Assembly (NCBI RefSeq): GCF_017352375.1
Contig: NZ_JAFEVR010000016.1
Coordinates: 62,001-126,000 of the forward strand
Source: Mycolicibacterium sp. S2-37
GTDB taxonomy: Bacteria > Actinomycetota > Actinomycetes > Mycobacteriales > Mycobacteriaceae
Length of the DNA: 64,000 nt
Direction: 5' to 3'
Below the pieces are notes generated by a model that worked only from the letters and a program-made list of their open reading frames with translations, did not search any database and was not told where the DNA came from. The translations under genes and the position numbers were made by a program. Numbering within the stretch: the first letter of the stretch is position 1; every line of letters begins with the position of its first letter. Positions 1-8,301 of the stretch are shown here, piece after piece.

Positions 1-2
1 CG

Positions 3-821
3 GTGGTGCCGATCACCGCGCTGGAGATGCTGCGGCGTCGAGAGCTACCCGTCCTCCCACTGCCCGCCCGTCTGAAACTGCAGTTCGTCCATGCCGACGA
101 TGTCGGCGACGCCGTCGTGCGTCTGATCACCCGGCAGGTCCGGGGGTCGTTCAACATCGCCGCCGACGTATTGGACACCGCTGCGTTGGCCGACCTCGTC
201 GGCGCCCGCCCCGTCGACGTTCCACCCCGACTGGTGCGAGCCGTCATCTCCGCCCTGAGCGCCGCCCGCATCGTCGCGCTCACACCCGGGTGGTATGACG
301 TCGCATTCAACACGCCGCTGATGGATACGACCAAGGCGCGTCAGACGTTGGGTTGGGCGCCGTCCCGGTCGTCGGCAGACAGTGCGCGGGAGCTGATCGA
401 AGGTCTGGCCGACGGTGCGGTGGGCACGAGCGCCGCTATGGGGTGGGAGCTGCGGCCCCGGCGAGATGTCCGCGCAGCCATCGATCGGACCCACGACGTC
501 ACCCTGGCGCTGTGGGGCGCCGTGGCGTTCGCACGCGCCACCGGTGTCCGTCGCGGCCGCGCGGTGGACGTGGCGATCGTCGCCGCCAACCTCGTCTCGG
601 GTACACCTATGGCCGTGGACCGGGTCCTGGAGCGGCGCGCTGATCCGGTAGCGCTCATGGCGCCGATCGCCGTTTGTGCTGCTCTGGGCGCCACAGTGCG
701 CGGGGGATGGCCAGCTGTCGCGGCCACCGGCGCCCTGCAATGGCTGCGTCTGTCCGAACGTGCCCGCCGCGCGACGAGATTGCGTCGCGACAAAGGGTTT
801 TCGACGAGCAACCGCGGGTAA
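3..821 (+). CDS. NAD-dependent epimerase/dehydratase, C-terminal part (5' truncated)
   Basis: The frame is open from the first bases of the window, so the N-terminal Rossmann region (NAD-binding glycine motif, catalytic Tyr-x-x-x-Lys) lies upstream and cannot be seen. What remains (about 272 residues) looks like the substrate-binding half of an extended SDR epimerase: an FVHADDVGDAVVRLI segment typical of these enzymes, then a DTTKARQTLGWAP segment that matches the usual near-C-terminal 'kA..eLGW.P' motif. A further 130 or so residues after it are Ala/Arg-rich and partly hydrophobic, with no domain I recognise. It ends in TAA 9 bases before an SDR gene on the same strand, so the two may be co-transcribed. 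The substrate is unknown; sugar nucleotide or steroid-like substrates are both possible. Confidence 0.75.
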   Translation: MVPITALEMLRRRELPVLPLPARLKLQFVHADDVGDAVVRLITRQVRGSFNIAADVLDTAALADLVGARPVDVPPRLVRAVISALSAARIVALTPGWYDVAFNTPLMDTTKARQTLGWAPSRSSADSARELIEGLADGAVGTSAAMGWELRPRRDVRAAIDRTHDVTLALWGAVAFARATGVRRGRAVDVAIVAANLVSGTPMAVDRVLERRADPVALMAPIAVCAALGATVRGGWPAVAATGALQWLRLSERARRATRLRRDKGFSTSNRG

Positions 822-830
822 TGCCTGTCG

Positions 831-1697
831 ATGAGCGAGAATCAGGTGCCTTCTCAAGTGGTCGTGGTGACGGGTGCCTCGAGCGGCATAGGTAAGGAGA
901 CCGCCCTTCGCTTCGCCGGTCGGGGAGCGCGACTGGTGCTGGCCGCACGCAACGAGGACGCGTTGCAGCGCGTTGCGGATGAGTGCCTCGAGGCGGGCGC
1001 GCGCGGTGTGCTCCTCCACCGCACCGACATCGCCGACCACGCAGACGTCGAGGCGCTGTTCGGCGTCGCCACCGCTTTCGGCCCGATCGACATCGTCGTC
1101 CAGTCCGCAGCCATCACCGCCTTCGGACGGTTCGAGGATGTGCCCCCCGACGTCTTCGACAGCATCGTGCGGACCAACATCATCGGATCGGCGAATGTGG
1201 CTCGGTGTGCGCTGACGCATTTCCACCAGGCCGGCTCCGGACACCTGATACTGATCGGCTCGCTGCTCGGCAGCGCCGCCTTCCCGTACCAATCTGCATA
1301 TGTGGCAAGTAAATTCGCATTGCACGGGTTGGTTCGTGTGCTGCGTCAGGAGAATCGCGCCCGGCCCGGCATCAAGATCCACGGCGTGTATCCCGGGCCG
1401 GTCGACACGCCGGTCTACCAGACCGCGAGCAACTACTACGGCCGTACGCCCAGGGTGCCGCCCACCGCGGTCAGCCCATCGACGGTCGTGTCGGCGATCG
1501 TCCGGGCCACCGACCGTCGACGCTCCAGCGAGCGGCAGGTGGGACTGGCGAATCGGCCCGTCATCGCGATGTACCGCTTGTTGCCGTCGGTGTTCGACGC
1601 GCTGGTGGGACCGCTCGTGCGAGCCGTCTCCTTCACGTCCGAATCGACGGAGGCGAGTGAGGGCAACGCCTTCGCGCAGCCGGATCGGTCGAGCTGA
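831..1697 (+). CDS. SDR family NAD(P)-dependent oxidoreductase
   Basis: A 288-residue classical short-chain dehydrogenase/reductase. Visible motifs are the cofactor-binding TGASSGIGKE near residue 15, a downstream RTD that usually marks the adenine-binding Asp, SAAIT in place of the classical NNAG, a catalytic Ser in LIGSLLGS, and YVASK as the active-site Tyr-x-x-x-Lys. It acts as a cytosolic oxidoreductase on an alcohol or ketone that the sequence does not reveal. The tail after residue 240 is longer than in minimal SDRs and rather hydrophobic (MYRLLPSVFDALVGPLVRAV), which may give membrane or lipid association. The ATG lies 9 bases after the preceding epimerase stop codon; no strong ribosome binding site is visible, so translation may be coupled. 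It converges on the secreted-protein gene at 1705. Confidence 0.85.
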   Translation: MSENQVPSQVVVVTGASSGIGKETALRFAGRGARLVLAARNEDALQRVADECLEAGARGVLLHRTDIADHADVEALFGVATAFGPIDIVVQSAAITAFGRFEDVPPDVFDSIVRTNIIGSANVARCALTHFHQAGSGHLILIGSLLGSAAFPYQSAYVASKFALHGLVRVLRQENRARPGIKIHGVYPGPVDTPVYQTASNYYGRTPRVPPTAVSPSTVVSAIVRATDRRRSSERQVGLANRPVIAMYRLLPSVFDALVGPLVRAVSFTSESTEASEGNAFAQPDRSS

Positions 1698-1704
1698 CGA
1701 GGTA

Positions 1705-2124
1705 TCAGCCGAGCTTGGCCAGCTGGAACGGACTCTGGGTCACGATTCCGCCGGCGCACCCGTAATTGGAATCCGACGTCATCACCCCGCCCAGCGTCAC
1801 CGGGTCGAGCGCCATCGACACCACGGCCGGCTCGTAGTGCCCGTCCGAGCAGGTGAGGCCGCCCGGCTTCGAGACCGTGAAGACCCAGCGGCCGTTGTTC
1901 AGCGTGGTGGGCGTGGTCCAGCCCTGGTTGCTGGCGACCGTGCCGGTGCACCCGGCCGGGCCGCAGCTCGTCGCGATGGTCCAGACGTTGTAGGGGTCGC
2001 CGTCGGTCGAGCCGTAGGTGCCGTTGAGCAGGGGCGGATCGGCAGCCGCCGCTCCGGCGAGCGTGATGCCCGTGATCGCCGGCATGACGACGGCGGCAGA
2101 CAGGATGCGCAGGAGCTTTGCCAT
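1705..2124 (-). CDS. Small secreted protein, Rv-type hypothetical
   Basis: A 139-residue protein that starts at ATG 2124 with a clear Sec signal peptide (MAKLLRILSAAVVMPAIT followed by ALAGAAAADPP-like processing region). I rejected a 45-residue upstream extension because it lacks a signal and would bury this one. The mature part has four cysteines, in SCGPAGC, in LTCSD and in YGCAGG, suggesting two disulfides in the cell envelope. The DPPLLNGTYG opening and the NNGRWVF and PFQLAKLG segments recall small exported mycobacterial proteins of unknown function. No enzymatic motif is seen. The gene converges on the SDR gene and lies downstream of, but separated by about 150 bases from, the phosphatase-family operon, so it probably has its own promoter. 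Confidence 0.75.
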   Translation of the reverse strand: MAKLLRILSAAVVMPAITGITLAGAAAADPPLLNGTYGSTDGDPYNVWTIATSCGPAGCTGTVASNQGWTTPTTLNNGRWVFTVSKPGGLTCSDGHYEPAVVSMALDPVTLGGVMTSDSNYGCAGGIVTQSPFQLAKLG

Positions 2125-2271
2125 AGTGATCGCAACGTAACGGTCGCGTCCGCCTGATTGGCCGCTGCGCGCAGCGTGATTCCCGGTTGTGTCCGTCATG
2201 TCGCCGAATCGGGATCTTTGGGCCCCGGCGGGCTGAGTCGGCAACCGGTTACTCACCACCGTCGCCGAACG

Positions 2272-3291
2272 TCACAAACCCAGAGCTTCCAGCGCCAGGT
2301 CCGCCCAGTCCTCGGCGCGCGGTCGGCGGTGCCGCCAGGAGTCGGCAATCTGCGCCACCATCGGATGCCCGCCTGCCGCCACCGCCACCTGGCTTCGTGT
2401 CCTCGGACCACCGTGGGCTCCCCGACGGGCCGGATAGTCCCGCGCCGCGAACCAGCAGTACGGCTCTGCTGCGACCACCCGCAGCCCGGGTTCGCAGTGC
2501 CAGGACTGTTCGATCCCCGGCACATCGGCCAGCCAGCGAACGTCGTCGGCGTCCGAGCCGATCACGACCGCAGCGGTGCCCTCGTGGAACACCGCCGCGT
2601 CGACACCCCGCGCCTCGGCCAGACCAACGAGATCGATGCGGCGATCGTCGTGGATGGACTCCTGGTCATGGTCTGACGCTATGAGAAGCAGCAACTCGTC
2701 CCAGCGTGGTTGGAGAGCATCGGCCAGGCTTGCCAGCACCGCGTCCGCGGTCCGGTACGCCTCTCGGGCCGCTGAGCTTTCCGGGCCGTGCACGTGGCAC
2801 GCCGTGTCCGGACCGTTGAGGTGCACGACGAGCAGATCGGGTCGCCGCTCGACGGCCGACAATGCGTGCGGGAGCACCTCGGCATCGGTGGCGTACTCGA
2901 ACTGGTCGCGCATCGCCGTCGCGGGCAGGATTCCCTCCGGGGGCCAATGCTGACCCGCGGTGCGGCCCTTGGCGACGTCGATCAGATTCTGGTCACCGAC
3001 CACGAACTCCGACGTACGCGATCCGGCACGTTCGAAGATCGTTCGGACTCCGGCACCGTCGGTGATGCGGTGGCCGAACAGCGGATTGGCGAAGACTCGG
3101 TGTTCGGACGGTGAGCGTCCGGTGACCAGCGTCAGGATATTCGGGTAGGTCGCCGAACACAGCACAGCTTCGGAGCCGTCGGGTCGCCACGCTCCGGACG
3201 TCGCGAGTGTGTGCAACACCGGCATCGTGTCTGGGCGGACCCAACGGGCGCCGACACCGTCCAGGACGACGAATACGACGGTGGGGCTCAT
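2272..3291 (-). CDS. Alkaline-phosphatase-superfamily hydrolase (phosphodiesterase / phosphonoacetate-hydrolase-like)
   Basis: This 339-residue protein has the metal and nucleophile layout of the nucleotide-pyrophosphatase/phosphonoacetate-hydrolase branch of the alkaline phosphatase superfamily. Asp11 in VLDGVG is a metal ligand, Thr48 in SATYPN is the expected nucleophile, NGPDTACHVHG carries an Asp and His, SDHDQ supplies an Asp-His pair, and GAHGGP gives the last His. Such enzymes use two Zn ions to hydrolyse phosphoesters or C-P bonds of phosphonoacetate. There is no signal peptide, so it would act in the cytosol on imported substrate. Its ATG overlaps the TGA of the upstream ATPase gene by 4 bases (ATGA), making it the last gene of the transporter operon. 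That context suggests it processes the imported phosphonate or phosphodiester; the exact substrate is inferred only. Confidence 0.8.
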   Translation of the reverse strand: MSPTVVFVVLDGVGARWVRPDTMPVLHTLATSGAWRPDGSEAVLCSATYPNILTLVTGRSPSEHRVFANPLFGHRITDGAGVRTIFERAGSRTSEFVVGDQNLIDVAKGRTAGQHWPPEGILPATAMRDQFEYATDAEVLPHALSAVERRPDLLVVHLNGPDTACHVHGPESSAAREAYRTADAVLASLADALQPRWDELLLLIASDHDQESIHDDRRIDLVGLAEARGVDAAVFHEGTAAVVIGSDADDVRWLADVPGIEQSWHCEPGLRVVAAEPYCWFAARDYPARRGAHGGPRTRSQVAVAAGGHPMVAQIADSWRHRRPRAEDWADLALEALGL

Positions 3292-4319
3292 GCGGCGAAC
3301 ACCCGGACGTTCTCCGGTGCGACGGTGACCGAGACAGGCTGACCGGGCGTGAACGCCGCCGCTGATCGGGACGGCAGATCGACGTGCACAGTGTGTCCCT
3401 CCACGGTGAGATGAACACGGCTGGTTGCGCCGAGGAACATCACCGCGTCGACCGTTCCCGCTATCCCGCGCTCGTCGGTGATGTGTACGTCCTCGGGCCG
3501 GAAGACGGCCAGCGCGTTACCGTTTGCGGCTTCGGGGGCGGGCACTGCGAATGCTTCACCCCAGCGCACCACACGGTCTGGGTCGACGGGCAACTCGATT
3601 GCGTTGCGGGCCCCGACGAAGGTCGCGGCGAATCGGGAGGCGGGTCGTTCGTAGATCTCGGCGGGAGCGGCGACCTCCAGAATGCGGCCGCGGTCCATGA
3701 CCGCCACCCGGTCTGCGACCGCCATTGCCTCGGATTGGTCGTGCGTGACGAAAACGGCTGTGGTGCCGACGCGATGCTGGATTCGCCGGATCTCGTCGCG
3801 TAGGTCGTTGCGGATGGCGGCGTCGAGCGCAGCCAGTGGTTCGTCGAGCAGGAGCACGTCCGGCTCGGGTGCCAGCGCCCGCGCCAGGGCCACACGTTGC
3901 TGCTGGCCACCCGAGAGTTGGTTGGGGTAGCGGTCGGCCAGCGCGGTCATGCCGATCAACTCGAGGAGTTCCTCGACGCGCGCCGACCGTGCCGACCGCC
4001 GCTGCTTCCTGATCGTCAGCGGAAACGAGATATTCTCCGTCACTGGCATATTCGGGAACAGGGCGTAGTGCTGAAAGACCATTCCGATGGGCCGTAGGCG
4101 GGCGGGAAGGTGCGTGACGTCGCGATCGCCGATGCGAATGACGCCGCGGTCCAGTGGGCTCAGGCCGGCGATCGCCCGCAGCAGGGAGGTCTTCCCGCAG
4201 CCTGACGGTCCGAGCAGTGCGACCATCTGGCCAGGCTCGATCTGCAGGGAAACGTCGTCGATGGCGACTACCGACCCGTGGGCCTTCGTGGCCGATTCGA
4301 TCCGGACTGCGCTGGGCAC
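3288..4319 (-). CDS. ABC transporter ATP-binding protein (PotA/FbpC/PhnT-type)
   Basis: A 343-residue ATPase of the spermidine/iron/2-aminoethylphosphonate importer class. Walker A is GPSGCGKTS (residues 37-45), followed by a Q-loop (GMVFQHYALFPNM), the signature LSGGQQQR, Walker B LLLDEPLAALD and the switch-His in VFVTHDQ. After about residue 235 comes the TOBE-type C-terminal domain (FRPEDVHI and VTVAPENVRVF) typical of this class. The GTG start at 4319 is set by a strong GGAGG immediately upstream. The gene sits between the second permease gene (8-base gap) and the hydrolase gene (4-base overlap), so the five genes form one operon. It should energise the two permeases at the inner face of the membrane. 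Confidence 0.92.
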   Translation of the reverse strand: MPSAVRIESATKAHGSVVAIDDVSLQIEPGQMVALLGPSGCGKTSLLRAIAGLSPLDRGVIRIGDRDVTHLPARLRPIGMVFQHYALFPNMPVTENISFPLTIRKQRRSARSARVEELLELIGMTALADRYPNQLSGGQQQRVALARALAPEPDVLLLDEPLAALDAAIRNDLRDEIRRIQHRVGTTAVFVTHDQSEAMAVADRVAVMDRGRILEVAAPAEIYERPASRFAATFVGARNAIELPVDPDRVVRWGEAFAVPAPEAANGNALAVFRPEDVHITDERGIAGTVDAVMFLGATSRVHLTVEGHTVHVDLPSRSAAAFTPGQPVSVTVAPENVRVFAA

Positions 4320-4327
4320 GCTGCCTC

Positions 4328-5164
4328 CTATCGCTTGTTGCTGTTGTCGATGCCGGGGAGCAGCCGCAGGGGTTCGCCCCTCCCGGTCCGGGCGATGAGC
4401 ACTGAGACGACGAACATGAGCAGGAAGGTGAACATCGCCATGACGGCGACGCCGTTGGGGTTGCCGCGGGTGTCATGCAGCGAAGCCACCTGCCACACCG
4501 GCAGCGTCTCGAACGAACTGCCGGTGATGACTCGAGCGATCGAGTACTCACCGAACGAGGTGGCGAAGGTGAGGATCGCACCGGTGAGAATTCCGGTGCG
4601 GACGTTGGGGATGACCACCCGGAACAGCGTCGCCAGCGGTGATGCGCCCGAGGTCTCGGCCGCTTCGGACAGTTGGCGCACGCCGGCCGCGGCCATGGCA
4701 CCGTCGACCGGCCACAGGAAGAACGGAAACGCCAGCGCCACATGGCCGAGCACGACGAGTAGTGGACTCGCTTCCCACGGCTGGGTGAGCTCGCCGGCGC
4801 CGGCGAGGCGTTTGATGCCGTAGGCCAGGACCACGAACGGCAATGCGAACGGCAAGAGGGCGCACAGCTGCATCACCATGCGGATGCGCGGGTTGCGAAC
4901 GTAGCCCCAGTACAGCGCCGGAAGGACGATCGCCGCGACGATGAGCACGGTCACTGCGGCCAGCCAGATCGACCGCGTCAGTGCCTCGATGACCCGCGGT
5001 TCGCTGAATGTCTGGATCCACCATCGCAAGGTGAATCCGTCTGGGAACGCCTGCCCGCGCCACACCGTGGCCAGCGAATACAGCATGGTCGCGACCACCG
5101 GAAGGGCGAGGAAGACACCCCAGAGTCCGAGCGGCAACCACCCGTGCAGGCCGCGGCTCGTCAT
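4328..5164 (-). CDS. ABC transporter permease (second)
   Basis: A 278-residue inner-membrane permease starting at ATG 5164, which overlaps the TGA of the first permease by 4 bases. The much longer open frame upstream is only the antisense/offset shadow of that first permease. About six membrane helices are visible, beginning with LPLGLWGVFLALPVVATMLY. A typical EAA loop lies in the cytoplasmic segment with LSEAAETSGASPLATLFRVV, the coupling site for the ATPase. It is of the PotC/FbpB C-half/PhnV kind. It should pair with the protein of 5161-6111 to form the translocation channel for the operon's substrate, likely a phosphonate or a related small anion. Confidence 0.9.
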   Translation of the reverse strand: MTSRGLHGWLPLGLWGVFLALPVVATMLYSLATVWRGQAFPDGFTLRWWIQTFSEPRVIEALTRSIWLAAVTVLIVAAIVLPALYWGYVRNPRIRMVMQLCALLPFALPFVVLAYGIKRLAGAGELTQPWEASPLLVVLGHVALAFPFFLWPVDGAMAAAGVRQLSEAAETSGASPLATLFRVVIPNVRTGILTGAILTFATSFGEYSIARVITGSSFETLPVWQVASLHDTRGNPNGVAVMAMFTFLLMFVVSVLIARTGRGEPLRLLPGIDNSNKR

Positions 5165-6111
5165 CGCAATCCGTCCAGCCTGGCGAGCATGCGGGTGGCG
5201 ATCAGCCGGTACACGACCAGCGCCAGCGCCGAGATGACCATCAACAGCACCGCCAGCGCGGCAGCGCGCTCGAACCGATTCGTCCCGCCCGTGGCGGAGA
5301 ACAGGAAGTTGCCCAGCCGCGTCGTGATCAACGACGTCGTCGTCGTGTCGCCGAGAAGCGCGTAGGGAACCGAGAACTGGCCGAGCGACCAGGCGAAGGT
5401 GAGCACCCAGCCGGACAGCAGAAACGGGAACAGCACCGGAAGTCCGACGCGGCGCCAGTACTGCCACCGGGTGCCGCCCGCGGCCTGTACCGCCTCCCAC
5501 CACTCCGGGCGCAGCACCGACATGGCCGGTAGGACCAGCAGGACGTACAGCGGCAGGATGAAGTAGACGTAGGTGACGACCAGACCCCAGAACGAGTACA
5601 GGTCGAAACCCAGGGGATGGCCGAACCAGTCCTGCACGAGCAGCTGGACGAAACCGACGGCGCCCAGTGTCGAGACCATCGCGATGGCCAGCGATGCACC
5701 TCCGAAGTTGGCGGCCACGTTGAGCAGCGCCTGTGCGGCAGCGCGTCCTCGCTGGGCGAGGTTCGACACGAGGTATGCCAGCACCGACCCGACGGCCATG
5801 CAGAACGTCGCCACGATCACCGAGAGGCCCAGCGAGCGCACCATCGCCTCCTGCGTGATCTGCTGGGTGAAGACGTCGCGCCACGGCTGCAGCGTCCACC
5901 CACCGTCCGGACCCGCGAAACTGGTGCGTATCAACCAGATTGCGGCGGCGGTGAGCACGCCACCGGCTGTGATGAGGAATGGGATCGCCGGGCCCCACTG
6001 CGTGAGGACGGTACGCAGCGCTCCCCACCGCAGCGGCGGTGCGGGCGGGCTGCCCGACCCGGCTCTGCGGTCAGCCACCGGGTCGGACGCCTCGCGTGTG
6101 GCGACCGTCAT
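5161..6111 (-). CDS. ABC transporter permease (first)
   Basis: A 316-residue inner-membrane permease of the PotB/PhnU class. It opens with a soluble, charged N-terminal stretch of about 40 residues, then has about six hydrophobic segments, the first being TQWGPAIPFLITAGGVLTAAAIWLI (quoted in part only). The coupling EAA-like loop is WEAVQAAGGTRWQYWRRVGLP. Start ATG 6111 overlaps the stop of the solute-binding lipoprotein gene, and its own stop overlaps the next permease start, so the three genes are translationally coupled. It forms the importer channel together with the product of 4328-5164. Confidence 0.9.
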   Translation of the reverse strand: MTVATREASDPVADRRAGSGSPPAPPLRWGALRTVLTQWGPAIPFLITAGGVLTAAAIWLIRTSFAGPDGGWTLQPWRDVFTQQITQEAMVRSLGLSVIVATFCMAVGSVLAYLVSNLAQRGRAAAQALLNVAANFGGASLAIAMVSTLGAVGFVQLLVQDWFGHPLGFDLYSFWGLVVTYVYFILPLYVLLVLPAMSVLRPEWWEAVQAAGGTRWQYWRRVGLPVLFPFLLSGWVLTFAWSLGQFSVPYALLGDTTTTSLITTRLGNFLFSATGGTNRFERAAALAVLLMVISALALVVYRLIATRMLARLDGLR

Positions 6112-7253
6112 CCTCGTGCGGTGAGGACGTCATTCTCCCAACGTTCGGCCACCACCGACGGGTGCGGCCATGAATCGTCGGGGTACTGGATCACGTTGGC
6201 GTACTGGTTCTCTGGCAACCAGCCGGCCTTCAGTTCCGCCGGAACGTCGAGCTTGCCGAGCGTGTAGAGCACCGGGCGGGCGCCCACCTTCGCGAACGTG
6301 AGCTGACCCTCATTCGACAGCGTGTGGTCCAGAACGAGTTTGGCGAGGTCGGGGTCTTCGGTCTTCTTGTTGCACATCGTCGCCGAGGGCTGCCACACGC
6401 CGCCCTCTTCAGGGATGACGATGTGCACGCCGACACCTTTGTCCTTCACCAGGTCGGAGGCCTGGATGTTGACGAAGTCGTAGGCCAGCCGGATGGGTGT
6501 CTCGCCGCGTTCGAATGATGCCGCGGAGTACTCGGCTTCATTGCGCTGGCCCAGCCGGAAGAATTCGGCCCAGTAGTCGATGGCGGCGTCCAGGTCGAAC
6601 TCTCCCTTGTTCTTCGACAGCGCTGCCGCGGTGGAGAACACGGTGGCTTGGCCGGTGCCCGACGTCACCGGGTTGGAGATCGAGACCTTGCCCTTGTATT
6701 CCGGCTTGAGCAGGTCGGCGAACGACCGCGGCGGGTTCGGTAACACGTCGGTGTTGGTCATGATCGAGATGACGCCGACGGCGCTGGCCACCCAGCCGCC
6801 GTCGGCGGCCTTGTAAGCGTTGGGCAGATCGGCGGCCGCTTGGGGGGTGTAGTTCAGCAGCACGTCTTCTTCCTCGGCGACCTGGCCGAAGGCGATGCCG
6901 ATGTCCGAGCACATCGGCGCGTTGGTGGTTTCGTTCTTGAACGCCGCGATCTCCTCGGCGGAGCTCATGTCGGTGTCCGTGCGATTGACGCCCTGGACTG
7001 CAAAACCGTTGCAGCCCAGTTCGTGGGTGTCGCAGACCGACTGGTAGAACTCGCCGAAGTTGATCCAGTCGTCGGGCATGCCGGCGGTGCGGAATTGCTT
7101 GGCCTGTTCCTTGGCGGCGTTGACATCGGCCGGCGCCGCGGCGTCGGCCGCGGTGTCGGCCGACTCGCTACACCCAGCCAGCGACACCGTGATGGCCGTC
7201 AGCACGGCCGGAATGAGCAGTCGCGACTTCCTCTGTTGCTCGGACACGTACAC
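6108..7253 (-). CDS. ABC transporter solute-binding lipoprotein
   Basis: A periplasmic-type solute-binding protein of the Fe3+/polyamine/2-aminoethylphosphonate class (bacterial extracellular solute-binding family 1/6), about 381 residues. The N-terminus has a short positive stretch (EQQRKSRLL), a hydrophobic core and the lipobox VSLAGC, so the mature protein is anchored to the membrane by a lipid on that Cys. I chose GTG 7253 because it lies 6 bases after GGAGG (7260-7264); GTG 7247 or an ATG at 7286 are alternatives. It is first in a five-gene operon. An inverted repeat of the PhnF type lies about 125 bases upstream, which suggests GntR-family control. The ligand cannot be read from the sequence; a phosphonate or phosphoester is the best guess from the downstream hydrolase. 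Confidence 0.85.
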   Translation of the reverse strand: MYVSEQQRKSRLLIPAVLTAITVSLAGCSESADTAADAAAPADVNAAKEQAKQFRTAGMPDDWINFGEFYQSVCDTHELGCNGFAVQGVNRTDTDMSSAEEIAAFKNETTNAPMCSDIGIAFGQVAEEEDVLLNYTPQAAADLPNAYKAADGGWVASAVGVISIMTNTDVLPNPPRSFADLLKPEYKGKVSISNPVTSGTGQATVFSTAAALSKNKGEFDLDAAIDYWAEFFRLGQRNEAEYSAASFERGETPIRLAYDFVNIQASDLVKDKGVGVHIVIPEEGGVWQPSATMCNKKTEDPDLAKLVLDHTLSNEGQLTFAKVGARPVLYTLGKLDVPAELKAGWLPENQYANVIQYPDDSWPHPSVVAERWENDVLTARG

Positions 7254-7610
7254 CTGCAGCCTCCTGCGCGTTCGAGCGCTGCCCATAGGGGCGGCGCGGA
7301 TGGCTCAGACCTTGGCTGGGCGCAGCGACGGCCCCCTGAGCACGGAGTGTTCGCACCGGGAACAGCAGGTAAACGATTGGTATAGACCAATTTGGCAGTC
7401 GGGATTTCGGTTTGGGAGCGCTGCCTCGGCGGCGCGCTGAAGTCAGGCGAGCACTCGCTGTCTGTTGCGCGACGGTGCACGCGCGGCATCCCGGGTCTGC
7501 GCATCGCCAACATGGCGCGGATGGTCGTCCCGCGGAGGACGACCACGGCTAGGTGCGTCCGATTACGGAGAATTCGATATGCCGCAGCGGCTCAGGGGGG
7601 CGATTCGTGG
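7254..7610. other. Intergenic region between the importer operon and tRNA-Gly
   Basis: No gene is supported in these 357 bases; short open frames here have neither ribosome binding sites nor recognisable products. The only structured element I see is the inverted repeat at 7376-7391, listed separately, which overlaps a possible minus-strand -10 region (TATACC). Confidence 0.6.
7376..7391. promoter_or_regulatory. PhnF/HutC-type GntR operator candidate
   Basis: The sequence ATTGGTATAGACCAAT is a perfect inverted repeat with 6-base arms around ATAG. Its core TGGTATAGACCA is the operator I recall for PhnF, the HutC-subfamily GntR repressor of the M. smegmatis phosphonate/phosphate transporter genes. 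It lies about 125 bases upstream of the importer operon, well placed to control it. No GntR gene occurs in the window, so the regulator would be encoded elsewhere. Confidence 0.6.
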
Positions 7611-7681
7611 AGCCGATGACGGGAATCGAACCCGCGTATTCAGCTTGGGAAGCTGATGTTCTGCCATTGAACTACATCGGC
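7611..7681 (-). tRNA. tRNA-Gly (anticodon CCC)
   Basis: On the minus strand the sequence folds as a 71-base tRNA. The acceptor stem pairs GCCGATG with CATCGGC (7681-7675 and 7618-7612), followed by discriminator T (7611). The D arm includes GTTCAATGGCAGAAC. The anticodon stem TCAGC/GCTGA encloses the loop TTCCCAA, giving anticodon CCC (glycine). The T arm is CGGG TTCGATT CCCG. The 3' CCA is not encoded. It is adjacent to dcd, as in other mycobacteria. Confidence 0.95.
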
Positions 7682-7728
7682 GGTGGTGGCTACAGAGGTT
7701 AGCACCACCAGCCGATACGCTCGTCCGC

Positions 7729-8301
7729 GTGCTGCTCTCCGATCGCGACCTCCGGGCCGAAATCGCCGCCGGACGCCTCGGCATCGACCCCTTCGACGAC
7801 AGCCTCGTGCAGCCGTCGAGCGTCGACGTCCGGCTCGACAGCCTTTTCCGGGTCTTCAACAACACCCGGTACACCCACATCGACCCGGCTCAGCAGCAGG
7901 ACGACCTCACCAGCCTGGTCGAGTCCAAACCTGGCGAGCCGTTCGTGCTGCACCCTGGCGAGTTCGTCCTGGGCTCGACGCTCGAGACCTGCTCCCTGCC
8001 GCACGACCTGGCCGGCCGCCTCGAGGGCAAGTCCTCCCTCGGCCGCCTCGGCCTGCTGACCCACTCGACCGCCGGCTTCATCGACCCCGGCTTCAGCGGC
8101 CACATCACCCTCGAGCTGTCGAATGTCGCGAATCTGCCGATCACGCTCTGGCCCGGCATGAAGATCGGCCAGCTCTGCCTGCTGCGGCTCACCAGCCCCG
8201 CCGAGCACCCCTACGGCAGCGCGCAGGTCGGGTCGAAATACCAGGGCCAGCGCGGTCCGACCCCGTCGAAGTCCTACCTCAATTTCATCAAGTCAACCTG
8301 A
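7729..8301 (+). CDS. dcd: dCTP deaminase (dUMP-forming type)
   Basis: A 190-residue enzyme of the dCTP deaminase/dUTPase fold. It begins with MLLSDRDLRAEI and contains the conserved LVQPSSVDVRLD segment, EGKSSLGRLGL (phosphate binding), the HSTAGFIDPGFSGHITLELSN core with the catalytic Glu in ITLELSN, and a C-terminal YQGQRGPTPSK tail that closes over the nucleotide. Mycobacterial members are known to be bifunctional, converting dCTP straight to dUMP for thymidylate synthesis. The GTG start at 7729 is the family's usual start. Length and position beside tRNA-Gly fit the mycobacterial locus. Confidence 0.97.
   Translation: MLLSDRDLRAEIAAGRLGIDPFDDSLVQPSSVDVRLDSLFRVFNNTRYTHIDPAQQQDDLTSLVESKPGEPFVLHPGEFVLGSTLETCSLPHDLAGRLEGKSSLGRLGLLTHSTAGFIDPGFSGHITLELSNVANLPITLWPGMKIGQLCLLRLTSPAEHPYGSAQVGSKYQGQRGPTPSKSYLNFIKST

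Noticed and set aside
45..1382. 445-residue open frame on the minus strand over the epimerase and SDR genes
   Set aside because: No start context, low-complexity Arg/Gly/His-rich translation, and both genes on the plus strand have clear motifs; it is an antisense shadow in GC-rich DNA.
7392..7619. Small plus-strand open frame before tRNA-Gly
   Set aside because: It has no ribosome binding site and a basic, motif-free product, and runs into the tRNA gene.
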